From: Enoplolaimus lenunculus
Lineage: Eukaryota > Nematoda > Enoplea > Enoplida > Thoracostomopsidae
Length of the DNA: 64,000 bases
Assembly (NCBI GenBank): GCA_030248215.1
Contig: JASANG010003653.1
Span: 62,001-126,000 of the forward strand
Direction of reading: 5' to 3'
A program made the translations under genes and the position numbers. Below the pieces are notes generated by a model, which searched no databases, was not told the DNA's origin, and saw nothing but the letters and a program-made list of their open reading frames with translations. Positions 33,601-41,969 of this stretch are shown here, one piece after another; positions within the stretch are counted from its first letter, which is position 1, and each line of letters opens with the position of its first letter.

Positions 33601-35862
33601 TGAAATTGATAGCATTCCAACGGATTGTTACGTGCAAAAAGTGACGGCCGACGTTGATACTCGCGAAAAGCGCTGATTATTACCGACACCGATGCCGATT
33701 AATCGGCACATCCCTAATCAATATCCAATATTTTAGCCCATTCCTTTTATCTAGTTGCAAAAACTATCCAACATTCTCAAAATTGTATTTCTCAGGCTTT
33801 GCGCTTTCGAACCAGCCCAAATTAAATGCCGATTATTACCGATGCCGATGAATCGGAATTCCGCTTGCACTTGTTGTTTGGCCCGTCTTACTTTTAATGA
33901 TATCCGGTTTTCCTTAGGTATATATACTATAAAACAGGGGTGGCTGGGATTAAGACTATAGAGGAGCATGGATGGGCGGTCTCGGTCAAAAAAGCGAGAC
34001 CGAGTGCTCTGATTTGCCGTTTCAAACAGGTTAGAAACAAATCCCACTGTCTCAAAAGCAAAACACGCTCGATACAACCCTAATTCAAAGCTGTAGCGTT
34101 TTTGTTTCATCCCGAGAAAACCGAATAGACTGGAGAATTTTTAACATAGCGTAGACTTATAAATGCGAATGACAAATTTTTTACACGATGCCTTAAATGT
34201 TTTACGTAAACACAAAAATGCAACTATTTGTGCTTTGTCACAGCAAAAGCGAAGTGTTTTGGGTTTTTTTTTCAAAAAGTAGAATTTCGGGTAACCAGAG
34301 GGATCATTGTTTCTCAAACCGCTATATAACCAGGTAGCGGTGCTCCATAATCGTTCGCTGTCTGTGTTTGCAGGCGAAATGTGCAAGTACATCCTGGCCA
34401 AAGCTGCGATCCAAGGAAAATTTTTGTGATTGCTTATTGCTTTTTCACCTCCTTGATCTCGGTTTATAGACCACCGAGACTGAAAAAAGCGAGACTGGGA
34501 ACGAGACCAGCCAAATCCCGAGACTTGCCGAGACCGAAACCGCACATCTCTGTAGAGCATATCCGCGGAAAACGGGATATTTTGACACCAACCCTAATTT
34601 TTGACAATTTTGATAGTATGTAACTCTTTAATTGATGTACAAATAATTTTAAACAGCTCTAGATATATGCCCTTTATATTTTTTTGCAGAATGTCACTTT
34701 TAAAAACTTGAACGCGGTTTACGTGGCATGCATAGATACAGAACCAGTAACCACAGACTCGTGTAGGACATGTAATATCTTAAAATGCGGAGAATTGTGC
34801 GCTCCATATATCGTGTAAACAGCCATAATTGTTGCCAATTTTAATCTGATCAAAAATCGAGCCTTGGTGCAAGTTCCCTCAATCATAAATTTCACTGCAC
34901 CACATTTTCTTTCGATATGCTACCTAGTTTAAAAGCGCTAACAACGTACGTATGTAAACATATATAACATACAGACAGTGAAAATTTACCCATATTTTAC
35001 GTATATACGTATCTTATGAGGCCAACATAAAAAACTGTAGTTAGAATGTGGAGCAATTTGAGCAAGCCACGGAAAGCATAATTGTCACTGTAAACCATTA
35101 TGCGTACGTTTAAGCCTGGTTTGAGTTCTTGGCAACAACACAAGCATAATGCAATGATTTTATTAACAGGGCTTCACCACTCAGAATTTTCATCACCCCA
35201 CCAAATTTATTTTTTAAAACAATCTTTTAGCCCTAATCCAAAAAGGTATTGTTTATGTTGAGAAAACTACGAAAAAAATATTAAAAATAGTTTATTTTGA
35301 AAATTTCAATTTTTTTTAATTCTAGCTTTATAAACGAACTCAAAAAGTAGGAGGTTAACAGTTTTAATTTCTAAGTTCTCGCAGCTGAAAATAAGGGCAG
35401 ATTCTCAGCCCAGAGCGCTACTACTGAGCCAAGGTGGCAACAAAGGTTCGGATTCAGATTCGGCAAAAATTTGAGATTCGGATTCGGTTGCGTAAAAGCC
35501 GAATCCAACAAAGTTCGGCAATATGTTTTTTCATTTTTAAGCAATAAAATGCTTAAATACCTTGCTATAAAAATCAATATTTTTTTATTTCAGGTGAGAA
35601 ATATCAGAACTGACGTCGGGACGAAATATATTAACGTATTAAAAGTTATACTGCTGGCATTGTGTTGATATTTTGAAACAAATTATAGATATATCTAAAA
35701 TTTGCAACATGCAGGATTCGGATTCGGCAAATTAGCACTGGATTCGGATTCGGTATCGTGGATTCGATGCCACCAAAATAAAAATTTCACTGGTTAGAGT
35801 TCAATTATGTACCTTACCTTGTATGCTGCTTCGAGCATTGCATCTACGTCTACATCTCCCAT
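3516..35862 (-). CDS. RBM39: RBM39/CAPER-like splicing factor, whole gene (12 exons assembled)
   Basis: Nuclear SR-like RNA-binding protein of the RBM39/CAPER family, which binds pre-mRNA and uses a C-terminal U2AF-homology motif to contact spliceosomal ULM partners. Exons run from 35862 down to 3516. Their phases all agree and sum to 1671 nt (556 aa plus stop), close to the roughly 530 aa of vertebrate RBM39. Order: N-terminus MGDVDVDAMLEAAYK; RS/RG-rich region (about aa 17-138); RRM1 (about 166-242; RNP2 IFVMQL, RNP1 SKGIGYVEF); a Gly/Ala-rich linker; RRM2 (about 285-360; LYVGSL, RGYGFIS); Gln-rich stretch; UHM (about 448-530) with the RWF motif. The stretch QLNGFELAGRP, which in human RBM39 contains the glycine linked to aryl-sulfonamide degraders, is conserved. 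The RS exons occur three times because of the A/B/C triplication; arm A has the intact reading frame. Family is certain; the exon 1 donor is the weakest join. Confidence 0.93.
4080..4264 (-). CDS. RBM39: RBM39 exon 11, UHM (third RRM)
   Basis: 185 bp. Encodes the UHM: VQDDVIEECNKHGGVIHIFV, GNVYVKCP and HGRWFAG. The R-W-F loop is the R-x-F motif by which UHMs hold the tryptophan of ULM peptides. Acceptor TTTGTAG, donor GTACAA. Confidence 0.94.
4860..4986 (-). CDS. RBM39: RBM39 exon 10, Gln-rich linker
   Basis: 127 bp. Encodes TGLQLPQMAQQVLQNKQ, a short HQQASSTPP stretch and the conserved IATQCFMLSNMFDPA that introduces the UHM. Acceptor TTTTTCAG, donor GTGAGT. Confidence 0.93.
5311..5655. mobile_element. 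hAT-type MITE (TAGGGATGTGCCGAT family)
   Basis: Ends TAGGGATGTGCCGAT and ATCGGCACTTCCCTA, flanked by CTAACAAC / TTAACAAC (7 of 8 match), the 8-bp target duplication size of hAT elements. Lies in an RBM39 intron. Confidence 0.85.
6016..6142 (-). CDS. RBM39: RBM39 exon 9
   Basis: 127 bp. Encodes VGHVTEHTP, a short linker, then DELDRAGVDLGTTGRIQLMA and KLAE, a conserved RBM39 block between RRM2 and the UHM. Donor GTAAAG; ends in phase 1. Confidence 0.93.
6472..6546 (-). CDS. RBM39: RBM39 exon 8, end of RRM2
   Basis: 75 bp, phase 0. Encodes FLNGEHAKKAMEQLNGFELA then GRPMK, the last helix and strand of RRM2. Donor GTTGGT is weak. The MEQLNGFELAGRP motif is nearly identical to vertebrate RBM39. 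Confidence 0.94.
6829..6894 (-). CDS. RBM39: RBM39 exon 7, RRM2 core
   Basis: 66 bp, phase 0. Encodes VESIQLLKDSETGRSRGYGF then IS, containing the RRM2 RNP1 motif. Donor GTAAGT. Confidence 0.95.
7064..7324 (-). CDS. RBM39: RBM39 exon 6, end of RRM1, linker, start of RRM2
   Basis: 261 bp, 87 codons. Encodes the end of RRM1 (ALGLNGQRLMGAPIMIQ, PTQAEKNR), an Ala/Gly-rich linker of about 35 residues that is longer than in vertebrates, and the start of RRM2 (PMKLYVGSLHFNITEDML). Donor GTAAGA, acceptor GGTTCAAG. Confidence 0.95.
7667..8552 (+). repeat. About 890-bp direct duplication, copy 1
   Basis: Nearly identical to 17027-17925 (and its arm C copy at about 33012-33910), with a 27-bp difference near 8060 and a deletion of about 40 bp near 8155. 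The same MITE with the same flanks sits inside both copies, so a segment was duplicated rather than two elements inserted independently. Confidence 0.8.
8740..8832 (-). CDS. RBM39: RBM39 exon 5, RRM1 core
   Basis: 93 bp, 31 codons, phase 0 at both ends. Encodes VRDVRIITDSKTKRSKGIGY then VEFYDMEAIPL; SKGIGYVEF is the RNP1 motif of RRM1. Donor GTAAGT, acceptor CCACAG. Confidence 0.94.
9668..9824 (-). CDS. RBM39: RBM39 exon 4, start of RRM1
   Basis: 157-bp exon with acceptor TATTTATCAG and donor GTACAG. Encodes the family signature TPEERDARTIFVMQLSAR followed by RPRDLEDFFGSVGQ, which is beta-1 and helix 1 of RRM1. A degraded reverse copy lies at about 26259-26376. There is no arm C copy. Confidence 0.93.
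10739..11142. mobile_element. hAT-type MITE with perfect 8-bp target duplication
   Basis: 404 bp, ends TAGGGATGTGCCGATTAATC and the matching CGGCACATCCCTA, flanked on both sides by CCGCATAT (10731-10738 and 11143-11150). The interior has no long frame. This is the reference copy of the family in this window. Confidence 0.95.
12015..12305 (-). CDS. RBM39: RBM39 exon 3, RS/RG/Pro-rich (arm A copy)
   Basis: 291-bp exon, acceptor GTGTTTCAG, donor GTAAGC. Encodes RGSRSRSPRDSRRDRGAG, then an RS/RH/RD-rich run, a Pro-rich stretch (SPPVSPPPS, SMPPPLM) and PGPERRDV. The GC-rich coding composition stands out from the AT-rich introns. The arm A copy is uninterrupted; arm B has one extra base and arm C has three extra bases that break the frame. 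The last two bases (GT) join the first A of exon 4 to make Val. Confidence 0.88.
13290..14045. mobile_element. hAT remnant with GGTCTCGG-type ends (arm A; copies in B and C)
   Basis: Ends AGGGATGGGCGGTCTCGGTC and CCGAGACCGTGACCACCAAT followed by CCCT, which are imperfect inverted repeats. On the minus strand the interior holds a decayed stretch resembling a hAT dimerisation region (TDTDSERL). Copies at about 22091-22846 and 29243-29996 come with the triplication. No clear target duplication. Confidence 0.65.
14105..14179 (-). CDS. RBM39: RBM39 exon 2, RS domain (arm A copy)
   Basis: 75-bp exon encoding SRSKNKSKKRSRSRSRHRSR and then EREK, an Arg/Ser repeat typical of SR proteins. Acceptor TTCTATTTTAG, donor GTATGT. 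It starts after two bases of a split codon and ends two bases into the next, fitting exons 1 and 3. The exon is the same length in arms B and C. Confidence 0.88.
17027..17925 (+). repeat. About 890-bp direct duplication, copy 2
   Basis: Partner of 7667-8552, about 9.4 kb away in the same orientation. The two copies bracket RBM39 exons 2-5. Includes a TAGGGATGTGGCGAT MITE at about 17380-17726. Confidence 0.8.
18000..18760. other. Noisy fold-back junction A/B
   Basis: Contains runs of 12 T and 14 C. The first part is a deletion-rich copy of the hAT element that is clean at 33.97-34.3 kb. From about 18.5 kb it is a deletion-rich reverse copy of A 17.4-17.7 kb. No known library adapter sequence was recognised. 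It reads as unpolished long-read sequence around a turn point. Confidence 0.85.
21956..22030 (+). pseudogene. RBM39 exon 2 copy in arm B (opposite strand)
   Basis: Identical-length inverted copy of the RS exon with its splice signals. It lies on the wrong strand for the gene, so it cannot be spliced into RBM39 as assembled. Confidence 0.9.
23828..24119 (+). pseudogene. RBM39 exon 3 copy in arm B (opposite strand)
   Basis: Inverted copy of the RS/RG exon. It has one extra A after GGTGCGGGT compared with arms A and C (292 against 291 bp), which shifts the frame. Confidence 0.9.
26240..27540. other. Noisy fold-back junction B/C
   Basis: GC/T-rich, strikingly A-poor stretch ending in poly-C runs at 27380-27410. 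It aligns by eye to the reverse complement of A 9.87-8.89 kb with adenines deleted. Then come a short forward piece of A 11.41-11.49 kb with inserted bases (about 26970-27085), a reverse piece of A 8.53-8.29 kb, unassigned bases, and finally arm C. The long open frames here (up to 237 codons) come from A-loss removing stop codons. Confidence 0.85.
26259..26376 (+). pseudogene. Degraded RBM39 exon 4 copy in arm B
   Basis: Recognisable from CCAAGAAAACGCCACCTCGC, CCGCGCGGTGCCG and TTTTTTTGGCTCTGT in the same order as exon 4, but about 40 bases shorter, mostly through missing adenines. Not translatable. Confidence 0.8.
27960..28253 (-). pseudogene. RBM39 exon 3 copy in arm C, frameshifted
   Basis: Copy of 12015-12305 with three single-base insertions (near 28010, 28073 and 28126) that break the frame. 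They look like long-read insertion errors rather than selected changes. Confidence 0.85.
30056..30130 (-). pseudogene. RBM39 exon 2 copy in arm C
   Basis: Same 75-bp RS exon as 14105-14179, in the gene's own orientation. If the triplication is real this copy could be spliced too; if it is an artefact it is the same exon counted twice. Confidence 0.85.
33367..33714. mobile_element. TAGGGATGTG MITE copy in arm C
   Basis: Same family as 10739-11142; it starts TAGGGATGTGGCGATACC and ends ATCGGCACATCCCTA. It is the arm C copy of the element at about 17380-17726. Confidence 0.75.
33970..34555 (-). mobile_element. hAT transposase fragment, intact clean copy
   Basis: Ends GGATGGGCGGTCTCGGTC and GAGACCGAAACCGCACATCT, with GAGCAT on both sides as part of a likely 8-bp duplication (6 of 8 match). 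A minus-strand frame (34560-34141) encodes LARMYLHISPANTDSERLWS and nearby residues, the pattern of the hAT C-terminal dimerisation domain. Far too short for a full transposase, so non-autonomous. Confidence 0.7.
35431..35775. mobile_element. GATTCGG-family MITE beside RBM39 exon 1
   Basis: Starts GGTGGCAACAAAGGTTCGG and ends GGATTCGATGCCACC, with GATTCGG repeats at both ends. It lies in intron 1, about 38 bp from the exon 1 donor. Related copies: 39439-39799, 39931-40298, 47000-47455, 47491-47718. Confidence 0.7.
35813..35862 (-). CDS. RBM39: RBM39 exon 1 (start codon)
   Basis: Encodes MGDVDVDAMLEAAYK and a short tail, matching the conserved RBM39 N-terminus (D-I/V-D-x-x-A-M-L-E-A-x-Y-K). 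The ATG lies at 35862-35860. Two donors are possible. GTAAGG, ending the exon at 35818, leaves phase 0 and does not fit the next exon. GTACAT, ending it at 35813, leaves phase 2 and joins in frame to the RS exon. I chose the second, but a missed micro-exon between about 34.6 and 35.8 kb would also solve the phase. A GATTCGG-type MITE ends about 38 bp into intron 1. Confidence 0.75.
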
Positions 35863-36036
35863 ACTCCCAGAGTGCCAATTACCGGAACAAATTACGTAAT
35901 TTATAAAATTGTGTTTAATGCTTGGTCTAAAGATTACTGCGGGTATACGTGGTGTAGCTTATTTATGTGCAGAGTGCGTAATGTTAAAACACATATATAC
36001 TCGTGCACATTAAGCCGCACAGGAAATTATGGTATC

Positions 36037-36180
36037 GGCCGCGTGGTGTAATGGGCAGCGCGCTTGACTCGCGAGCGAGGTCCGACGCTCGATTTCCGGT
36101 GTGGTCATACCTTTCGAGAAATTAAGGGGAAGAAAGGGGTCATCCCGACGTGCCGTTCCGGCAGACAACAAAGCGGTAAT
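36037..36180 (+). repeat. tRNA-derived SINE (Glu-like head)
   Basis: The head GGCCGCGTGGTGTAATGGGC with a B-box-like GCTCGATTTCC can form an acceptor stem and an anticodon stem with loop GACTCGC. The T arm does not pair and no CCA or Pol III terminator follows at the right place, so I call it a SINE head, not a tRNA gene. It sits about 175 bp upstream of the RBM39 start codon. Confidence 0.6.
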
Positions 36181-36359
36181 AACCAAAAATACTACTGGTT
36201 GTTTACTGAATTTAACAGTTGAACAAAACAAACCCTTCGCCTTTTTAAATGTTCAACACCTTCCTTGATCCTTGGTATTTCTTTGATTCCTTGCTTCCTG
36301 ACTGATTTTCAAGCTTTCAATAGCAGGAAGCCCGATAACTCAGTTAAAAGCATATTTAT

Positions 36360-36662
36360 TTATTAAGCAAACACAAAATTTATCAAAATTAACTCCAGAC
36401 CGTAACGGGTCCGTATTTTAAATAATTGTTCAGTTGAAAATTCAGCACATTGCTCGCATTTCACTTCGTAACCTGTAAAATCTATACTTAGTTCAAGCTT
36501 TAAGGCATGTGTCTGCAATTCAATTATATTTTGCTTCAGGTTTAATAGGCTTTCAATCAATGGTAGACTGTTTGCAAGAACTAGTGTATGTTGCCCAAAT
36601 TCCCAAATAAACATTAGTTCGATTTTAGCTTTATGTGGACACAGGCTGGGTTGCAGAGACAT
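36360..36662 (-). other. Unrecognised 99-codon frame upstream of RBM39
   Basis: An open frame beginning MSLQPSLCPHKAKIELMFIW and containing YEVKCEQCAEF. I recognise no family. It could be part of the neighbouring CTTGCA-repeat element or a chance frame. Confidence 0.2.
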
Positions 36663-36799
36663 ACCTTAAATGTCGACCTCTGACTTTAAAGCGATTTTGG
36701 ACTTAAGACAAGTTTACGCGTTGAAATTTCTGATAGATTGGCAGCCCCGGAAGACGCGAAATGTCGCCATCAAAATCGAATAGTCTTTTAAGTAACTAT

Positions 36800-38370
36800 T
36801 GTTTAATCTTGGCATGAGTTTATAAGAATAATTTGTAGTCTACTGCAATAAATCTCAAGCATAAGAGCTGGAACTTGCACGAAATACTTGCGGCTGCAAG
36901 TATTTTCAAAGGAATATTCCGATTGACCAATCCAACTGCAGGTGCAAGAAATTCAAATGATTTGCAATTGCGTTCACATTTTTTAATTAAATTATAGCTG
37001 GAATTACGGTGAAAATTTTGCAGCTGCAAAAACTTCATAGCTGCTTTCGCTTTGTGACCAAACTTGCACATGCAAGTTGCAAGTGCAAGTTCTTGCTACA
37101 AAAATTTGCACGTGTAATAGGGCTTAAAGTAAAGCCCTATTCACACGTGCAAGCTTTTGCATTTTGCAGAAAAAACTTGCACGTGCAACTTGCATGTGGA
37201 AGTTTGGTCACAAAGCAGATTTGAAGTTTTTGATTGAATTTAATTCGCACGTGTGAATGCTGCCGTAAATCGCTCGAATTTCTTGCACTTGCATTTTCGT
37301 TGGCCAATCTGAAGACTTGTTGCTGAGCGCCTTTTGAATTAAGTCAGACTTATTGAATTTATTCAAGAAGTGTGAATTAATTCAAATATCTAAACTTGTT
37401 TGAGGTTTTGCATCCGATGGCGCAAGTAATTGGACTAGTTTTAAATATTTAAGCATTAAATAGAGCTTGCATCGCGATGAAAACTTTTTCAAGTCAAGAA
37501 ATTTCGAGTATAACCTCCTTTGCGCATTCTTACAACTGAAACTTGCAGCTGCAAGTTTTTTGAACAATTCATTCGAAGAACTTGCACCTGCAAGTTATTC
37601 ATTATTAATATATGCCAAGAATTAATTCGTACGTATGAATAATCCTGCAAGTCTAATTCGTTTATCATCATTGGCCAAACTGATAGATTATAGGTTATGT
37701 TTAATATTTATTGCAGTGGTTTGCAAATTATTCACATAAATTCATGTCAAGGTTCAGAATGAAAGTTATGATTATTTACAAATACTTGCAGTTGCAAGTA
37801 TTTCGTTTAAGTTGCAGCTATAAGTTCTCGCAGCGAAAGCTTTCACGTTTGATCCAGGCTTAAGGTTCAGCCAATGATGATGATATCAAATTGCCAGGGT
37901 ATTCAAACTTATGACATAATTTTAGGCCCATATTCGTCGTAAATAAATTACAGCAGCAAACCCTTACAATAAATTTTCAAAAAACTTGAACTTCCAAGTT
38001 TCACTTTCAAGAACCATTTACACGTAAAAAGGGCCCCACTCGAAATTTGTTGACTTCAAAACGCTTTTGTACCCGTACTGTTTTTGTTTTGCGCTTAAAT
38101 ATATAAAAAGCCCCGCTACAATCGGTGTGAACTGTGGAAATGTCAAACAAGTTTGATAGTTGAATTTCTGAATAAAATGAGAAGGACTGAACAACATGTT
38201 TTCCGAGTGGCTATATCGAAATGCAGATGCACGAAATTCAAGTGATTGCAATTCTATTGATTGATTTGCAGCAGAAAGAACTTCTAAGCTCTTTTGTTAC
38301 ACAAGCTTCACATGCAAGTTGCTTGTGCAAGTTTTTGCTACAAAGACTTGCCCGTCTGAATAGGGCTTTT
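36800..38370. repeat. CTTGCA/TGCAAG palindrome-rich zone
   Basis: Dozens of ACTTGCANNTGCAAG-type words. A clear inverted repeat spans about 37053-37217: TTGTGACCAAACTTGCACAT against its inverse around a centre AGGGCTTAAAGTAAAGCCCT. A related end, GTCTGAATAGGGCTTT, lies at about 38355. Looks like one or more decayed inverted-repeat transposons with subterminal repeats. Confidence 0.6.
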
Positions 38371-39438
38371 TGGAGTCCATACCTCATATAGAATTTTGTT
38401 AGCTCGTTTCATGGATGAATAAAAGATTTTCATATTCTGGGGGTAGCTAGGTAGCCGCGCTGTTGTTGTCCAATAGCGCAGGAAAAACAATTATAATTTC
38501 GTTGTGACGATTAGGTAGTGAACTGTAGGGTAATACTACGTCTTACATAAGTTCGATAAACATTTCTGATTCTATTTATTGTTATCATTCAATGATAGCT
38601 AATTTATATCAAAACAGCGCAATTTTAATAAGACTTATTTGGAGACCGATTATATTTACTGTTATCATTCAATGATAGCTAATTAATCTGAACGTGGCGC
38701 AATTCTTATAAGACGTAAGTTGAAACCAATTTTTTCCAGGAGCAGGAATTGATTTTTATCGGAGCTGGAACCATAAGTTAAATAATGTTCGGTAGGAACT
38801 GAGTTTCTGTTTTGCTCTTTAGTAAATTTGTCACAAATGTGTCTTAGGCGAGTTTTTCGCCATTTTTCTGTTTACCCACACAGCGCTCAAATGCTTAAGC
38901 TTAAGTCGCAATATAATTTTGCCCCAGTTTTTCTGCGGTGCAAACTTGTGTGGCGTTACATGTTCGTCTAGCACTAAAAGTGCAGCTTGTAAGCATGTGA
39001 GACTTGCTTGCCCTGGTGCATATGCAATATATATCTGCAAATTAAAAATTCCGGTATTAAAATTTACTTGCAGCTGAAAGTGAGGGAGGCGGACAGACGG
39101 TCGGACGGACATCCGCCTTTCGACCCCAGAGAACAAAACATTACAAAACATAAAACGCTTCGCGAAAGCAGGAACTAGAACAAGAACAGGAATTCCGGTT
39201 GAACCCTGATAAATACATACGTTGTGGGTATATATACGTACGTAGCAGGGTGCGACCGGTTATCCGGCTCCGGCAAAAAATGGACATCTGGCTCCAGTAT
39301 TTTAACTTGTTGGATGTTTTTAAACTTCAAAAAATTGAAACCATCATTTGTACTTATGCCAACTACCATGGAACTGATTTTTAACATATATACTTTTACA
39401 TATTTTTTCTTTCATACAAAGATGACCAGTGTTAATGG

Positions 39439-39799
39439 ATGGCAATAAAGGTTCGGATTCGGCAACAATTTGTGATTCAGATTCGGCCAAAGTTTGCGGT
39501 TCAGATTCGGATTCGGTTGTGAAAAAGCCCATCCAGCAGTGTTGTGCAATATTTTTTCCAGTCTTAAACAAAATAAAAATTAAATAACTTGTTAATAAAA
39601 ATTTTTGTTTCAGGTCACAAATTTTAAAACTGAGATTGGGCATGAAATATATTAACGTTTAAAAGTTATGTGGTATGTATTGCGTTGATTTCTGAAACAA
39701 ATTAATATATAACTGAAATTTGCAAGATTAAGAGATTCGGATTTGGCAAATTAGGAATGGATTCGGATTCGGTGAAATCGTGGATTCGGTGCCACCCTG
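39439..39799. mobile_element. GATTCGG-family MITE
   Basis: Starts GGCAATAAAGGTTCGGATTC and ends GGATTCGGTGCCACCCTG; same family as 47491-47718. Confidence 0.65.
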
Positions 39800-39930
39800 C
39801 AGTTTAATGTTAGGGGCGTAACAGTAATTATCAGGGATCGACCGGATGTTAATTTTAAAAGATAGTGGAACCGGGGCCGGGTAGTAAATTTCGTACCGGA
39901 GCCGGATGTTAACCGGATATAGGACATAAA

Positions 39931-40298
39931 AAGGTTCGGATTTGGATTCGGATTCGTGAAAATTTTGAGGTTCGGATTCGGTTGTGGAAAAGCCGAATCC
40001 AAAAGCCGAATACGACAAAGTTCGGCAATATGTTTTTTCATTTTTATGCAATGAAATTTTTAAATACCTTGCTTTAAAAATCAATATTTTTTATTTCAGG
40101 TGAGAAATTTTAGAACTGACGTCGGGACGAAATATATTAACGTATTAAAAGTTATACGGCTGGCATTGCGTTGATATCCTGAAACAAATTATAGATATAT
40201 CTGAAATTTACAACATGCAGGATTCGGATTCGGTTTCGGATTGTGCAAATTAGCACTGGATTCAGATTCGGTCAAATCGTAGATTCGGTGCCACCCTG
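39931..40298. mobile_element. GATTCGG-family MITE
   Basis: Starts AAGGTTCGGATTTGGATTCG and ends AGATTCGGTGCCACCCTG. The interior matches 35480-35740 closely. Confidence 0.65.
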
Positions 40299-41857
40299 CA
40301 ACGTATTACAACAAGTATATAGGATTAAAATTAAAATATCAAAATTCCGATTCCGATTGATTGTGCATTTGGAATCGGAATCGGAACTCGTTAGAATCGG
40401 AATTCTAATCGGAATTTGTTGGAAGTATTTAAGTCGTGCAAAAATGTTTATTTATGGATTTAAGATTAAGTTTTCGCTTGGATTTTTTATTACATGTCAG
40501 CGTTCACTCTTGTAGATTTACACCAGGTATATACTGGAACCAGATACGGATGGCGATTTTTTGCTGGATATTAAACCGGAACTGTATATCCGGTCGATCC
40601 GCTGCAAAAAATTCGAATCGTGTTCCTGTACTTTTATTCAAAGATAAGGAACCAGATTTTTCCGGTTTTGTGGCAAATTGTTCATGATTTTTTATATAAA
40701 TATTGGAAACATTATATATAGTTCTTGAAAAATTGTCGTTTTGAAATGAGTGTTTTGGCAATTAATTCGATTTTGTTAATTTAACTGTCTCTGATGTGTT
40801 TTCGCTAAACTTGACGATGAAGTAGCACAAAATTCGCTGAAGCCATTTTTTGGCAAGTTTTCTGAAAAGTCCAACAGTATTTCTGTGATGAAAATTATTT
40901 CAAATCGCGGTTCCTGTTTAGTTTCCTGCAAAAAATTAATTCTCGTTCCGGCAAAAAAGACTTAAACCTTAAACACCATAAACGAATATAATTTAATAAG
41001 AGCGGTTCATTTCAATTATTTTTTCAAACACAAACGCAAGAGTGATAAAAATTTCCTGACAAGACACACTGATACGTATACGTATATAAGCCCAAAAATG
41101 AAATTGGCAGCATTCCAGTTGACTGTTATGTGCAAAAATAATCGGCAGTTTTTTTGCGCTGCCGATGCCGATACTCACGAAAAGTGCCGATTATTATCGA
41201 CGCCGATTAATCGAAAAATGCATTGGTGTGAGATTGTAAGTTTTGTCTTGTAAACACTTTGGATACCTTAGGCCAGTAAAGACATCCCGTTTTCCCTCGG
41301 TAATATAAAATAGAGGTGGCTAGGATTAGTGCTATTATTTTTGCGTGTACTTAGTGTTATGAATAAAAATGTGCTGAAATGCAAACTGTTATGCCCTAAA
41401 ATAATTCTTGTCTGGTCATCTTTACCAAATTTTCCAACGCTATTGTAGCCCAATAAAGGTTGTGAACGTACATGGGCACATGCAAACATTTACGTTACCT
41501 ACTGTATAATTGAAAAATACGTATATTGAAAAAGTATATACGGATGTTAACCAGATACAGGATCAAAATTTGTACACTGTTAGAAGTATCTGAGTCGTGC
41601 AAAAATTGTATTTGTGGATATATGATTAATTTTTGGTTTGGATTTTTCATTCTATGCCAGTGTCCATTCGCGAATTGATCGGAATTGCAATCGCTTCAAA
41701 ATATCTAATATTTTGACGTTCAAAAAACAGGTTTATGATATTTGAAATCACAACCACAAATAACCAGTATCCGGTAGGTTCATGCCGGATACGGCTGTCG
41801 GAGTTTGCCGGATATTAAACCGGAAAAGTATATCCGGTAGATCCCTGACACATATAT

Positions 41858-41969
41858 ATGTTTAGATTTGTATATAAAGGCTGTTTTAATGCAATGTACT
41901 TGCCTAACGAAGTGATGGCTGACAACCATCAATTGAAACGATTGTTTGAAAGCTTGGAATCTATTGATG
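41858..41969 (+). CDS. JADE exon 1 candidate (N-terminus)
   Basis: Open frame with in-frame ATGs at 41858, 41894 and 41915, ending [17 protein letters not shown], then donor GTGAGT. It ends in phase 1, which fits the next exon. The start choice is open; MADNHQLKR at 41915 is the shortest. A further upstream exon is possible. Confidence 0.55.

Larger units (their letters stand above)
27460..34000 (+). repeat. Arm C, second direct copy of arm A
   Basis: Clean direct repeat of arm A from about 27.55 kb (A 11.6 kb) to 33.97 kb (A 17.97 kb), then continuing into unique sequence that leads to RBM39 exon 1. The first 90 bp are A sequence with random insertions. Confidence 0.95.

Noticed and set aside
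8290-34000. Three functional tandem RBM39 genes
   Set aside because: Only exons 2-4 lie in the repeated arms; exon 1 and exons 5-12 are single, and arm B is on the opposite strand.
35818-35862. RBM39 exon 1 ending at the strong GTAAGG donor
   Set aside because: Joining it directly to the RS exon puts a stop codon within six codons; the alternative donor five bases on keeps the full 1671-nt frame. A hidden extra exon remains possible.
36037-36110. A functional tRNA-Glu(CTC) gene
   Set aside because: The acceptor and anticodon stems can be drawn, but position 33 is not T, the T arm does not pair, and the sequence continues as a longer repeat body. A SINE head fits better.
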